Source: JAFAXD01 sp963760435
GTDB lineage: Bacteria > Pseudomonadota > Alphaproteobacteria > Rhizobiales > Xanthobacteraceae
DNA length: 64,000 bases
Assembly (NCBI GenBank): GCA_963760435.1
Contig: CAVXDE010000022.1
Span: 62,001-126,000, forward strand
Direction of reading: 5' to 3'
Position numbers and translations under genes: made by a program. Of this stretch, positions 17,179 to 24,665 are shown one piece after another (position 1 is the first letter of the stretch; the number at the start of each line of letters is the position of its first letter). Below the pieces are notes generated by a model. The model did no database searches. It was given only the letters and a program-made list of their open reading frames with translations, and had not been told where the DNA came from.

Positions 17179-17289
17179 ATGGACCCACGAAAGCTTATCT
17201 TTTTATTGTTTAAGTGGGGATGGCGCGGACCACTTGTCCTTGTGGCCGTGATATTCGGCGTTTGGCTCTATTCCCTGTGGACATTTTGA
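17179..17289 (+). CDS. 36-aa single-pass membrane protein
   Basis: A short frame starting at ATG 17179 and ending at TGA 17287-17289. It encodes a basic head (MDPRKLIFLLFKWGWRG) and a hydrophobic helix (PLVLVAVIFGVWLYSLW). Tryptophan and basic residues at the predicted membrane edge make it a plausible membrane micropeptide. CGGG lies shortly upstream, but the ribosome binding site is weak. It is 139 bp upstream of the Crp-family gene on the same strand. Confidence 0.45.
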   Translation: MDPRKLIFLLFKWGWRGPLVLVAVIFGVWLYSLWTF

Positions 17290-17359
17290 GGATTTGAGAC
17301 CGCCGCTTCGTCGGTCTGCGGCGAAAGATACCACCGCGCCGCGGCCGATTGGTGTTCCG

Positions 17360-17368
17360 TGATATAAT
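17360..17368 (+). promoter_or_regulatory. Candidate extended -10 promoter of the Crp-family gene
   Basis: TGATATAAT matches the TGnTATAAT extended -10 form and stands out in GC-rich DNA; no matching -35 hexamer is visible 17 bp upstream. It lies about 60 bp before the regulator start. Confidence 0.42.
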
Positions 17369-17372
17369 GCTT

Positions 17373-17387
17373 CCCGATGATATCGGG
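17373..17387 (+). promoter_or_regulatory. Short hairpin in the 5' leader of the Crp-family gene
   Basis: CCCGAT and ATCGGG pair around a 3-nt loop, just downstream of the candidate -10 element and 40 bp before the ATG. It could be an operator near the transcription start or an mRNA hairpin. Confidence 0.4.
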
Positions 17388-17427
17388 CCAGAAGAGAGCG
17401 TTCTTCTGGCGGAGCACTCTTTATATC

Positions 17428-18102
17428 ATGGCAAGCAAAAAGAACCCATCATTCGATCCGAGATCGTTTCTCAGCAAAGTTGGCGAGGGACGCAGCATCG
17501 GGAAGTATCGCAAGGAGCAAATTGTCTTCTCCCAGGGAGATCCTGCGGACGCGATCTTCTACATCCAGAGCGGCAAGGTCAAGGTTACGGTCGTGTCCGA
17601 GCAAGGCAAGGAGGCGGTTGTCGCAATTCTCGGAGCGGATAACTTTTTCGGTGAGGGATGTCTGGCCGGCCAGCCGCGGCGCATGGCGACGGTCTCGACC
17701 ATGGCGGAGGGCCTATTCATGCGGCTCGAAAAGGCGTCTGTTGTCCGCGTGATCCATGACGAGCCGGCATTTTCCGAAATGTTCATTGCGCATCTTCTGG
17801 CTCGGACCATCCGGGTAGAAGAGGATCTCATCGACCAGCTGTTCAATTCGAGCGAGAAACGCCTCGCTCGGATGTTGCTGTTGCTGGCGAACTTTGGCAA
17901 GGAAGGAAGGCCGGAGCCGGTTATTGCGAATGTCAGCCAGGAAACGCTCGCGGAGATGATCGGCACGACGCGATCGCGTGTGAGCCATTTCATGAACAAA
18001 TTTCGCAAATTGGGCTTCATTGATTACGACGGCGAGGGCCTGCAAGTACACAGCTCGTTGTTGAACGTGATTCTCCACGATCAACCGCCTCACATCATGT
18101 GA
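17428..18102 (+). CDS. Crp/Fnr family transcriptional regulator
   Basis: 224 aa from the ATG at 17428 (GGAG 14 nt upstream; a longer frame from 17377 is less likely). The N-terminal cyclic-nucleotide-binding fold includes FSQGDPADAIFYIQSGKVKVTVVSEQGKEAVVAIL and FFGEGCLAGQPRRMATV in the phosphate-binding cassette. The dimerisation helix follows, then an HTH at about 170-205 (SQETLAEMIGTTRSRVSHFMNKFRKLGFI). There is no N-terminal cysteine cluster, so it is not an oxygen-sensing FNR. It is the only transcription factor in the accessory stretch and a reasonable candidate to control it. Confidence 0.88.
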   Translation: MASKKNPSFDPRSFLSKVGEGRSIGKYRKEQIVFSQGDPADAIFYIQSGKVKVTVVSEQGKEAVVAILGADNFFGEGCLAGQPRRMATVSTMAEGLFMRLEKASVVRVIHDEPAFSEMFIAHLLARTIRVEEDLIDQLFNSSEKRLARMLLLLANFGKEGRPEPVIANVSQETLAEMIGTTRSRVSHFMNKFRKLGFIDYDGEGLQVHSSLLNVILHDQPPHIM

Positions 18103-18614
18103 GGCTGCGGCGTACTTCCTGGATAGGCGTGCCCTGGAGGCTCATTAACGGTTGCAAGCGCAGCAATGCGCGCCCGCCCGGATCGAAAATGATCGCGCCG
18201 ATCAGACCGCCACCCGGACGGTTACTAATGGATACGGAATCGGTCTTTGAAGTTGCCATCCGCATTGGTATCTCTGCGCCCACAATTTTCCGGAAGATGG
18301 GTCCTCCCAGCGAGGGCAAGTGTGTTGCTTGCCATAGATGCCGCCCAAGTTGACGTTCATGTAAGCCGGTTGCCGAAGTTGATACGCCTGACTGGCGTCC
18401 GTCACCGCAAGCAGCAGACTGCCCAAGTTGGCTAGCAGGGTGAACCTGATCTTTGAGGTCATTGGAATCGCCGTGTTTGTTGCTGCCAACCCCGGAACCA
18501 GAGTCATCGGCCGATCGATCGGACACATTGCACCGTAATCGGAATGAGTCTGCCCAATTGTGCTCACTTTCGCTTTCGCCTCGTTATTCGGTGCGGATGT
18601 GAATGATGCGTCAG
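18103..18614. other. Intergenic region with one doubtful minus-strand frame
   Basis: About 510 bp between the Crp-family gene and the convergent esterase gene. The only frame worth noting is on the minus strand (18202-18462). Nothing else is recognisable. Confidence 0.4.
18202..18462 (-). CDS. Doubtful small exported protein
   Basis: 86 aa from the ATG at 18462. It begins MTSKIRFTLLANLGSLLLAVTDASQA, which looks like a signal peptide with a possible cut after SQA, followed by a short region with two cysteines (HTCPRW and YQCGW). There is no ribosome binding site and the rest is composition-driven, so this may be a chance frame. Confidence 0.25.
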   Translation of the reverse strand: MTSKIRFTLLANLGSLLLAVTDASQAYQLRQPAYMNVNLGGIYGKQHTCPRWEDPSSGKLWAQRYQCGWQLQRPIPYPLVTVRVAV

Positions 18615-19775
18615 CTACGCGGCTGGTGCTGGGTGTTGGAGGAAGAAGCGCATCATCTCCCGACTGGCGTCGGGCCCGCGTGGCTCGGTGTGCGATCCGG
18701 CAGAGCTACCTCCGGACCATGCGTGGCCGGCTCCATGCAGGACCCATTGCTCCAGAATCCGTCGCCCGCTGTCATCCACCTGAACGGTGCGGGTGTAACT
18801 CATCCCTCCGGGTGCCTGACCGCGGGTGACGGTGATCCGAAGATCGGCCGCAGCCTTCGCCTGGGCAATGACTTGATCCCCGTTGACGGGGTTGACGATC
18901 ATGTCGCGGTCACCGTGAAACACGATGGTCGGCGTGGCGCGGCCGGACCCGTCGCGCGCAGACGGTTCCCATACACCGGAAGACCGCCCCTGCCGCATCG
19001 CCTCGAAGGCGGAAGGCACGTCGGTAGCCGCCCCGCACGCCAATCCGGAATGCACGCCTATGGCGGCATAGAGGTCCGGGTAGGTCGATCCCATGATTGC
19101 GGCGGCGGCGCCCCCGGCAGACAGGCCGGCGATATACACGCGCCCTGGCTCAACCAGGAAGTCGCGCGTGATCTGGCGGGTGATCCCCGCGATCAGCGAG
19201 GGCTCACCCTGATCGCGCTGCTGGTTGCTTGCGTCGAACCAGTTCCAGCACTTGGAGCCATTGGCTGACATGTCCTGCGCCGGGTAGGCGACAAGGAAAG
19301 TCAGCTCCTCAGCGAGCTGGTTCATCCGTGTGCCGGCGGCGAAGTCGTCCGGCGACTGGGTACAGCCGTGCAGCATCACCACAAGGGGGAGTGCCCGCGC
19401 GTTGTAGCCGCTCGGAACATAGAGCTTGTACGACCGGCGTCCTGCCTGGTTGGCATAGTTGCGCTCCTCAAACTGCGCCCCATCGGGCACGGGGACCGGA
19501 GCACGGCCCACCACATCTCCGACTAGTCCGTCGAGCGCGCGTGTGGAGCCCAGATCGCCCAAGCGGTCGAGGAAGCGATGGAGCGTTGCGGAAACTTGCT
19601 GCTGACGACCGCCTTTGCGAGGACCGCCGGATAGTGCTTGCGTTGCATCGTCTGCGAAACCGGCGGGGCGCGTGCTGGGGATCAGTCCGCGCAGAATGGC
19701 CATCGCATCAATGAGCCGGCCTGCGCGCGTAAGGCGGGTCGCCTCCATCGTGTCGGTCTTCCAGCGTGCGTTCAT
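18615..19775 (-). CDS. PHB depolymerase family esterase (LpqC-like)
   Basis: 386 aa. An alpha/beta hydrolase with LPLVVMLHGCTQSPDDFAAGT (oxyanion region, about 130-149), the lipase box GLSAGG with Ser219, FHGDRDMIV with the likely catalytic Asp, and HGAGHAWSGG with His351. This layout is that of the esterase/PHB-depolymerase group (COG3509). No signal peptide is evident at the N-terminus, so it may act inside the cell or on short esters. It is beside an RHH regulator and 2.7 kb from the pha genes. Confidence 0.86.
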   Translation of the reverse strand: MNARWKTDTMEATRLTRAGRLIDAMAILRGLIPSTRPAGFADDATQALSGGPRKGGRQQQVSATLHRFLDRLGDLGSTRALDGLVGDVVGRAPVPVPDGAQFEERNYANQAGRRSYKLYVPSGYNARALPLVVMLHGCTQSPDDFAAGTRMNQLAEELTFLVAYPAQDMSANGSKCWNWFDASNQQRDQGEPSLIAGITRQITRDFLVEPGRVYIAGLSAGGAAAAIMGSTYPDLYAAIGVHSGLACGAATDVPSAFEAMRQGRSSGVWEPSARDGSGRATPTIVFHGDRDMIVNPVNGDQVIAQAKAAADLRITVTRGQAPGGMSYTRTVQVDDSGRRILEQWVLHGAGHAWSGGSSAGSHTEPRGPDASREMMRFFLQHPAPAA

Positions 19776-19876
19776 GGGAGTAGATCCTGTGTTGGTTGGA
19801 CTAACGGCGCAGCTGGAGCGCTGCCCGTTCCACTCGGAACGGATTGATCGAGGGTCGGCGTTGTTCGGTCCGGCAG

Positions 19877-20296
19877 CTAGCGGATGCGGTCACCCAGCGC
19901 CGCCTTCACCGCGGGACTGGCTTGCAAGGCACCAAGCACGTGAATGGAGGCGATGGTGTTCCGCGCCAGTTGGGGAGAGACGTCCGCGGCGATAACAGCC
20001 AGCCCTAGGACATGGATGTGAAGCGCCTGGCCGGCGGCCTGCGCGGCTTCCAGGTCCTGCCGGCTGTATTGACGCAAACCAAGGTCGAGTTGGTGTCGCG
20101 CAACGGACTGCTTGACAGCGTCGTTGTGGCGATCGAGCTGATTTCGGATCGCGGTCCGGATGAAGTCGGTGCGGTTGGAATAAAATCCCTCCTGCACCAG
20201 GAGGTCGATGTGTCCGAGATCGACATAGCCGAGATTGATTGTGATCTTCTCGCTATCAGGTGCCCTCGGCCGCAGCTCGTGTACCTTATCGATCAT
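19877..20296 (-). CDS. CopG-type ribbon-helix-helix regulator
   Basis: 139 aa from the ATG at 20296; an upstream in-frame extension would run through the palindrome and is unlikely. The segment SEKITINLGYVDLGHIDLLVQEGFYSNRTDFIRTAIRNQLDRH is a ribbon-helix-helix DNA-binding domain (beta strand KITINLG, then two helices), the dimeric fold of CopG/Arc repressors. The C-terminal half (LHIHVLGLAVIAADVSPQLARNTI) probably mediates oligomerisation. It is transcribed toward the PHB-depolymerase-type esterase with 101 bp between them, so it may control it as well as itself. Confidence 0.78.
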   Translation of the reverse strand: MIDKVHELRPRAPDSEKITINLGYVDLGHIDLLVQEGFYSNRTDFIRTAIRNQLDRHNDAVKQSVARHQLDLGLRQYSRQDLEAAQAAGQALHIHVLGLAVIAADVSPQLARNTIASIHVLGALQASPAVKAALGDRIR

Positions 20297-20306
20297 CTCT
20301 ACCAGC

Positions 20307-20334
20307 CATATACCATCCACGTGGATGGTATATG
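20307..20334. promoter_or_regulatory. Perfect 28-bp palindrome (candidate RHH operator)
   Basis: Each half is CATATACCATCCAC; the second half is its exact reverse complement, with no spacer. It begins 11 bp upstream of the RHH regulator start codon, where it would overlap the promoter or leader. RHH proteins bind such inverted sites as paired dimers, so autoregulation is the simplest reading. Confidence 0.72.
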
Positions 20335-20572
20335 TGGCCGGGGATACCGCATTGCAAGGCAGGACGAGCAAATCATTTCTGTGACGCACAGCAACGAGGT
20401 TCGAGCCCGGTCCTCGGCAACCTCAGAACGCACTATTTCCATCTTGCCCCTGATCGGAGTTCTGGCCAGAGCATGATGGGTACACGCCTAGCCATCGCGC
20501 CAAGCTTCCTTTATAAGCCCGCCTTCAGCTTAAAAACCGCTGGCGCTGAGCGCCCGATTTTCGAGGATCACC

Positions 20573-20761
20573 ATGGCTGTTCCAAAAAAGAAAACCTCGC
20601 CATCGCGGCGCGGCATGCGGCGTTCGCATCACGCCCTGACGAAGCCTGCCTATGTCGAGGACAAGGATTCCGGCGAATTGCGCCGGCCGCACCACATCGA
20701 TCTGAAAACGGGCATGTATCGGGGCCGGCAGATCCTCAAGGCCAAGACCACGGAAACCTGA
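20573..20761 (+). CDS. rpmF: 50S ribosomal protein L32
   Basis: 62 aa with the conserved opening AVPKKKTSPSRRGMRRSHHAL and the HHIDLKTGMYRGRQIL tail; GAGGATCACC provides the ribosome binding site. This is the Cys-less form of L32 common in alphaproteobacteria. It is followed 56 bp later by a small membrane-protein gene. Confidence 0.96.
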   Translation: MAVPKKKTSPSRRGMRRSHHALTKPAYVEDKDSGELRRPHHIDLKTGMYRGRQILKAKTTET

Positions 20762-20817
20762 CGGCGGCCTGGTGCGTTCCTCTTACGTCGCGCCCGCCTG
20801 GGGCGCCCGAGGAACGC

Positions 20818-21249
20818 ATGTTTCTGATCGGAATACCGCTGCTGCTGATCCCGTTCGCGATCTACAACATCGTGGAATTTTTGTTGCCTGGCGCCTCGCC
20901 AGGCGAATTCTGGGCCAAGACGCTCTTTGAATTGCCGATGATGTCAGGCGCATCGTGGTCGCTGACGGTCGGCGATCTCCTCCTGGCCATGTCGCTGTTG
21001 CTTCTGTTCGTCGAGCTCGTGAAGGCGACCCGTCTCACCGGACACTCTCTGCTCGACCACCTGCTCTCGACCCTGCTGTTCATTGGCATGCTGGTCGAGT
21101 TCCTGCTGGTCAAGCAGGCCGCCACGGCGACGTTCTTCTTGCTGCTGGTGATCTCGTTCGTCGACGCGATCGGCGGCTATACGGTCACGATGCGCGCCTC
21201 CCAGCGCAACATCCTGGTGGACCAGGTCGACGCCGTTCACCGTGCGTAG
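20818..21249 (+). CDS. Hypothetical inner-membrane protein
   Basis: 143 aa from the ATG at 20818 (GAGGAAC upstream). Four hydrophobic segments are visible: FLIGIPLLLIPFAIYNIVEFLL, a second near residues 45-65 (LLLAMSLLLLFVELVKA), then LLSTLLFIGMLVEFLLV and ATFFLLLVISFVDAI. A short charged C-terminus follows. I do not recognise the family. It may share the rpmF transcript, and a dispersed hairpin repeat begins 11 bp after its stop. Confidence 0.68.
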   Translation: MFLIGIPLLLIPFAIYNIVEFLLPGASPGEFWAKTLFELPMMSGASWSLTVGDLLLAMSLLLLFVELVKATRLTGHSLLDHLLSTLLFIGMLVEFLLVKQAATATFFLLLVISFVDAIGGYTVTMRASQRNILVDQVDAVHRA

Positions 21250-21260
21250 TTTTTCAATTG

Positions 21261-21309
21261 GCGCATGTCCTTTTCGGAAAACCGGCAACCACTTTTCCGG
21301 GACATGCGC
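21261..21309. repeat. Dispersed rhizobial hairpin repeat, copy 1
   Basis: Outer arms GCGCATGTCC and GGACATGCGC pair perfectly, and inner arms CGGAAAA and TTTTCCG pair inside them. The same element recurs at 25541-25590. It sits between convergent genes and could also serve as a bidirectional terminator. Confidence 0.8.
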
Positions 21310-21905
21310 TAGGGCTTTTTCTCTGTATCGGTCAGCTGGTCGATGCGCTTCTGCATGTCTTCCAGCCGACGCTTCATGTCATCGAGCTCGCCGCCGCCGG
21401 TGGGTTTCTCGCGTGCCTTGTCGGGTTCAGCCGCCGCCTGTCCTTCACGGCGCGCGAACGGAACAAACATCGCAAACGCGCGCTCGAACATCTCCATGTT
21501 TCGGCGTACCTGGTCTTCCATCGCACCGAAGCCCACGCCACCGAACGCCTGTGTCATCTGCTCGCGGAACTTGCCCTGCTCCTTCGTGAACGAGTCGATT
21601 GAAGTTTCCAGGAAGCGCGGGACCAGCGTCTGCATGCTGTCGCCGTAGAACCGGATCAGCTGGCGCAAGAAGGTGATCGGCAGAAGGTTCTGGCCACCTT
21701 CTTTGTTCTCCTGCTCGAAGATGATCTGGGTCAGCACGGAGCGCGTAATGTCTTCGCCGGTCTTGGCATCATAAACCGCGAAATCCTCGCCCTTCTTCAC
21801 CATGGCGGCGAGATCTTCCAGCGTCACGTAGGTGCTGGTGCCGGTATTGTAGAGCCTGCGGTTGGCGTATTTCTTGATGATGACGGGATTGTCGGATTTG
21901 TTCAT
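21309..21905 (-). CDS. phaR: Polyhydroxyalkanoate synthesis repressor PhaR
   Basis: 198 aa from the ATG at 21905 (a GTG four codons earlier is the alternative). The N-terminal DNA-binding domain PVIIKKYANRRLYNTGTSTYVTLEDLAAMV is the PhaR/PHB_acc_N signature, followed by the accumulation-regulator domain (LLPITFLRQLIRFYGDSMQTLVPRFLE) and a C-terminal coiled coil. PhaR binds both DNA and PHB granules and is released from phasin promoters when polymer accumulates. It is divergent from phaA across a ~250-bp promoter region. Confidence 0.93.
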   Translation of the reverse strand: MNKSDNPVIIKKYANRRLYNTGTSTYVTLEDLAAMVKKGEDFAVYDAKTGEDITRSVLTQIIFEQENKEGGQNLLPITFLRQLIRFYGDSMQTLVPRFLETSIDSFTKEQGKFREQMTQAFGGVGFGAMEDQVRRNMEMFERAFAMFVPFARREGQAAAEPDKAREKPTGGGELDDMKRRLEDMQKRIDQLTDTEKKP

Positions 21906-22153
21906 TGCGATCGTCACGACGTGCCGGCGGGCCCCGGCGCAATGGGCAACTTAACAAAATAAGCACTTTCCCGCGCAGCGGCCACCTTTTTTGTGCGCAG
22001 CATTCGATCAATCTAGGTAAAAGCCCGCGATGGACAGCGGCCAGCCCGACGCGCTATCGAAGCCGCAGAATGATGCGCGTGCCGCTAGACCTCGCTTGGT
22101 CACCACAGGCGCGATGTTCCCCGGTTCCTCTGCGGCTCAAACAGGAGTTTGTC

Positions 22154-23329
22154 ATGGCAGACGACATTGTCATCGTTGGCGCGGCCCGCACGCCGGTCGG
22201 CTCATTCAATGGGGCGTTCGCAAACTTGCCCGCCCATGAGCTGGGCCAGGTTGCAATCAAGGCCGCGCTGGAGCGGGCCGGCATCGAAGGCAAGCGCGTC
22301 TCCGAAGTCATCATGGGCCAGATTCTCTCGGCCGGCGAAGGTCAGAACCCGGCGCGCCAAGCCTCGATCGGTGCGGGAATTCCGGTGGAAAGCCCAGCCT
22401 GGGGCGTCAATCAGCTGTGCGGATCCGGCCTGCGCACTGTCGCACTCGGCTACCAAGCCATCCTCAATGGCGATTCCGACGTCGTGGTCGCGGGCGGGCA
22501 GGAGTCGATGAGCATGGCGCCGCATTGCGCACACCTGCGCGGTGGCGTGAAAATGGGCAACTTCGAGATGGTTGACACCATGATCAAGGACGGCCTGTGG
22601 GATGCCTTCAACGGCTATCACATGGGCAACACGGCCGAGAACGTTGCCCAGCGCTGGCAGATCACCCGCGCGCAGCAGGACGAGTTCGCCGTAGGTTCGC
22701 AGAACAAGGCGGAAGCCGCGCAGAAGGCCGGACGCTTCAAGGACGAAATCGTGCCGGTGACGATCAAGACCCGCAAGGGCGACCTGATCGTCGCCGACGA
22801 TGAGTACCCGCGCCACGGCGCCACCCTGGACGCGATGACCAAGCTTCGGCCCGCCTTTGCCAAGGACGGAACGGTGACGGCCGGCAACGCATCCGGCATC
22901 AACGACGGCGCCGCAGCCGTTGTGCTGATGAAGGCGAGCGAAGCCGCACGCGAGGGCAAGAAAGTGCTGGCCCGCATCGTCTCCTGGGCTCATGCCGGTG
23001 TTGATCCGGCGATCATGGGCAGCGGTCCAATCCCGGCTTCGCGTGCCGCCCTCAAGAAGGCAGGTTGGAACATCCAAGACCTCGATCTGGTCGAAGCAAA
23101 CGAGGCCTTCGCCGCACAGGCTTGCGCGGTCAACAAGGACCTCGGTTGGGACACCGGCAAGGTCAACGTCAACGGTGGCGCGATTGCGCTCGGTCATCCG
23201 ATCGGCGCATCGGGCGCGCGGGTCCTGGTGACGCTGCTGCACGAAATGGAGAAGCGGAACGCCAAGAAGGGTCTCGCCACGCTCTGCATCGGCGGCGGCA
23301 TGGGTATCGCCATGTGCCTGGAACGCTGA
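22154..23329 (+). CDS. phaA: Acetyl-CoA C-acetyltransferase (beta-ketothiolase)
   Basis: 391 aa from the ATG at 22154, with ACAGGAG just upstream. Catalytic Cys89 lies in NQLCGSGLR, His near residue 347 in GGAIALGHPIGASGAR, and the second Cys near 377 in LCIGGGMGIAM. It condenses two acetyl-CoA to acetoacetyl-CoA, the first step of PHB synthesis, and works in reverse in degradation. The reductase phaB follows 135 bp downstream. Confidence 0.95.
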   Translation: MADDIVIVGAARTPVGSFNGAFANLPAHELGQVAIKAALERAGIEGKRVSEVIMGQILSAGEGQNPARQASIGAGIPVESPAWGVNQLCGSGLRTVALGYQAILNGDSDVVVAGGQESMSMAPHCAHLRGGVKMGNFEMVDTMIKDGLWDAFNGYHMGNTAENVAQRWQITRAQQDEFAVGSQNKAEAAQKAGRFKDEIVPVTIKTRKGDLIVADDEYPRHGATLDAMTKLRPAFAKDGTVTAGNASGINDGAAAVVLMKASEAAREGKKVLARIVSWAHAGVDPAIMGSGPIPASRAALKKAGWNIQDLDLVEANEAFAAQACAVNKDLGWDTGKVNVNGGAIALGHPIGASGARVLVTLLHEMEKRNAKKGLATLCIGGGMGIAMCLER

Positions 23330-23354
23330 TCGGCATTTGCACGGCAGCGCGTTG

Positions 23355-23381
23355 ATCCGGGACAAACCTAAAGTCCCGGAT
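23355..23381 (+). terminator. Intercistronic hairpin between phaA and phaB
   Basis: ATCCGGGAC and GTCCCGGAT form a perfect 9-bp stem with a 9-nt loop, 25 bp after phaA. No U-tract follows, so it may only partly terminate or may stabilise the upstream mRNA, giving unequal phaA and phaB expression. Confidence 0.5.
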
Positions 23382-23464
23382 GGGGCTTATTGTATGTATC
23401 GGCTTCGCAACCGCACGAGACAGAAGTAGGCGTGTCGCACTGAGCGGACCAGAGGGAGGAAATC

Positions 23465-24187
23465 ATGGCACGCGTTGCATTGGTGACGGGTGGTACCCGT
23501 GGCATTGGGGCGTCGATCTGCAAGACGCTGAAGGAGGGCGGGTACCAGGTCGCCGCCAACTACGCTGGGAATGAAACTGCGGCAGCCAAGTTCAAGGCCG
23601 AGACCGGCATCCCCGTCTACAAATGGGACGTCAGCTCATTCGAAGCGTGCACCGAGGGCGTGAAGGCGGTGGTCGCTGATCTCGGCCCGGTCGAGGTTCT
23701 CGTCAACAACGCGGGTATTACCCGCGACGCGACGCTGCACCGGATGAAGCCGGAACAGTGGACCGCGGTCATCAACACCAATCTCAATTCCCTGTTCAAC
23801 ATGTGCCGCCAAGTGATCGAAGGGATGCGCGAGCGCAAGTTCGGTCGCATCATCAACGTCTCCTCGATCAACGGTCAGAAGGGCCAGATCGGGCAGACGA
23901 ACTACTCGGCCGCCAAAGCGGGAGAGATCGGGTTCACCAAGGCGCTGGCGCAGGAGAATGCGCGGCTCGGCGTCACGGTGAACGCAATCGCGCCGGGCTA
24001 CATCAACACCGAGATGGTGCAGGCCGTGCCGAAGGATGTGCTGGAGAAAATCATCGCGCAGATCCCGGTGGGCCGGCTGGGCGAGCCTGACGACATCGCC
24101 CGCTGCGTGGCGTTCCTGGCGGCGGACAGCGCTGACTTCATCACTGGCTCGACGCTGACCGTGAACGGGGCCCAGTATTTGAGTTGA
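23465..24187 (+). CDS. phaB: Acetoacetyl-CoA reductase
   Basis: 240 aa, ATG after GAGGGAGGAAATC. A short-chain dehydrogenase: TGGTRGIG (8-15) binds NADPH, NNAG (81-84) supports the fold, and Ser near 134, Tyr147 and Lys151 (YSAAK) form the catalytic set. It closely follows PhaB in length and in the words VYKWDVSSFEAC and ITRDATLHRM. It reduces acetoacetyl-CoA to (R)-3-hydroxybutyryl-CoA for PHB synthase, whose gene is not in this window. Confidence 0.94.
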   Translation: MARVALVTGGTRGIGASICKTLKEGGYQVAANYAGNETAAAKFKAETGIPVYKWDVSSFEACTEGVKAVVADLGPVEVLVNNAGITRDATLHRMKPEQWTAVINTNLNSLFNMCRQVIEGMRERKFGRIINVSSINGQKGQIGQTNYSAAKAGEIGFTKALAQENARLGVTVNAIAPGYINTEMVQAVPKDVLEKIIAQIPVGRLGEPDDIARCVAFLAADSADFITGSTLTVNGAQYLS

Positions 24188-24206
24188 ACTTAGGAGGTCG
24201 GCTGCG

Positions 24207-24665
24207 CTATCTCCGGTGTGTTTGTTCCGGGCCCCAGCCCTTCGGAGCTAATTCAAATCCCTCCCACACGAACCCGGGCGCGACGGTGCAGCCGACCAGC
24301 GTCCAGTCGCCAAGCGTGTCGGCGGACTGCCAGGCATGCGCCGGCACGATGGCCTGCGGGCGCTGACCTGATTTGAGATCGGCGCCCAAGGTCACGATGC
24401 GTTCCTTCCCGTCCTCGACGATCGCGAGGCGCAGCGGTGCTCCCGCGTACCAGTGCCAACCCTCGGCGGCGTCGACGCGATGCCAATGCGAGTGTTCGCC
24501 GCGCGCAAGCAGAAAGTAGATCGCGGTCGAGGCGGGCCGCTTGCCGTCGATCACCTGCGTGTCGCGAAAGGTCTGGCAGAAGTGGCCGCCTTCCGGGTGT
24601 GGCTGCAGCTCGAGCAACTTGATGATGTCGGCCGCACTCAGCGCGCTGGCAGCTGACATTGGCAT
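24207..24665 (-). CDS. Cupin family protein (DUF985)
   Basis: 152 aa. The words LLELQPHPEGGHFCQTFRD, STAIYFLLARGEHSHWHRVDAAEGWHWYAG and VGCTVAPGFVWEGFEL are typical of the DUF985 cupin family, a small beta-barrel whose role is unknown. Its ATG shares one base with the gloB stop (TGATG), so translation is coupled to gloB. Confidence 0.88.
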   Translation of the reverse strand: MPMSAASALSAADIIKLLELQPHPEGGHFCQTFRDTQVIDGKRPASTAIYFLLARGEHSHWHRVDAAEGWHWYAGAPLRLAIVEDGKERIVTLGADLKSGQRPQAIVPAHAWQSADTLGDWTLVGCTVAPGFVWEGFELAPKGWGPEQTHRR

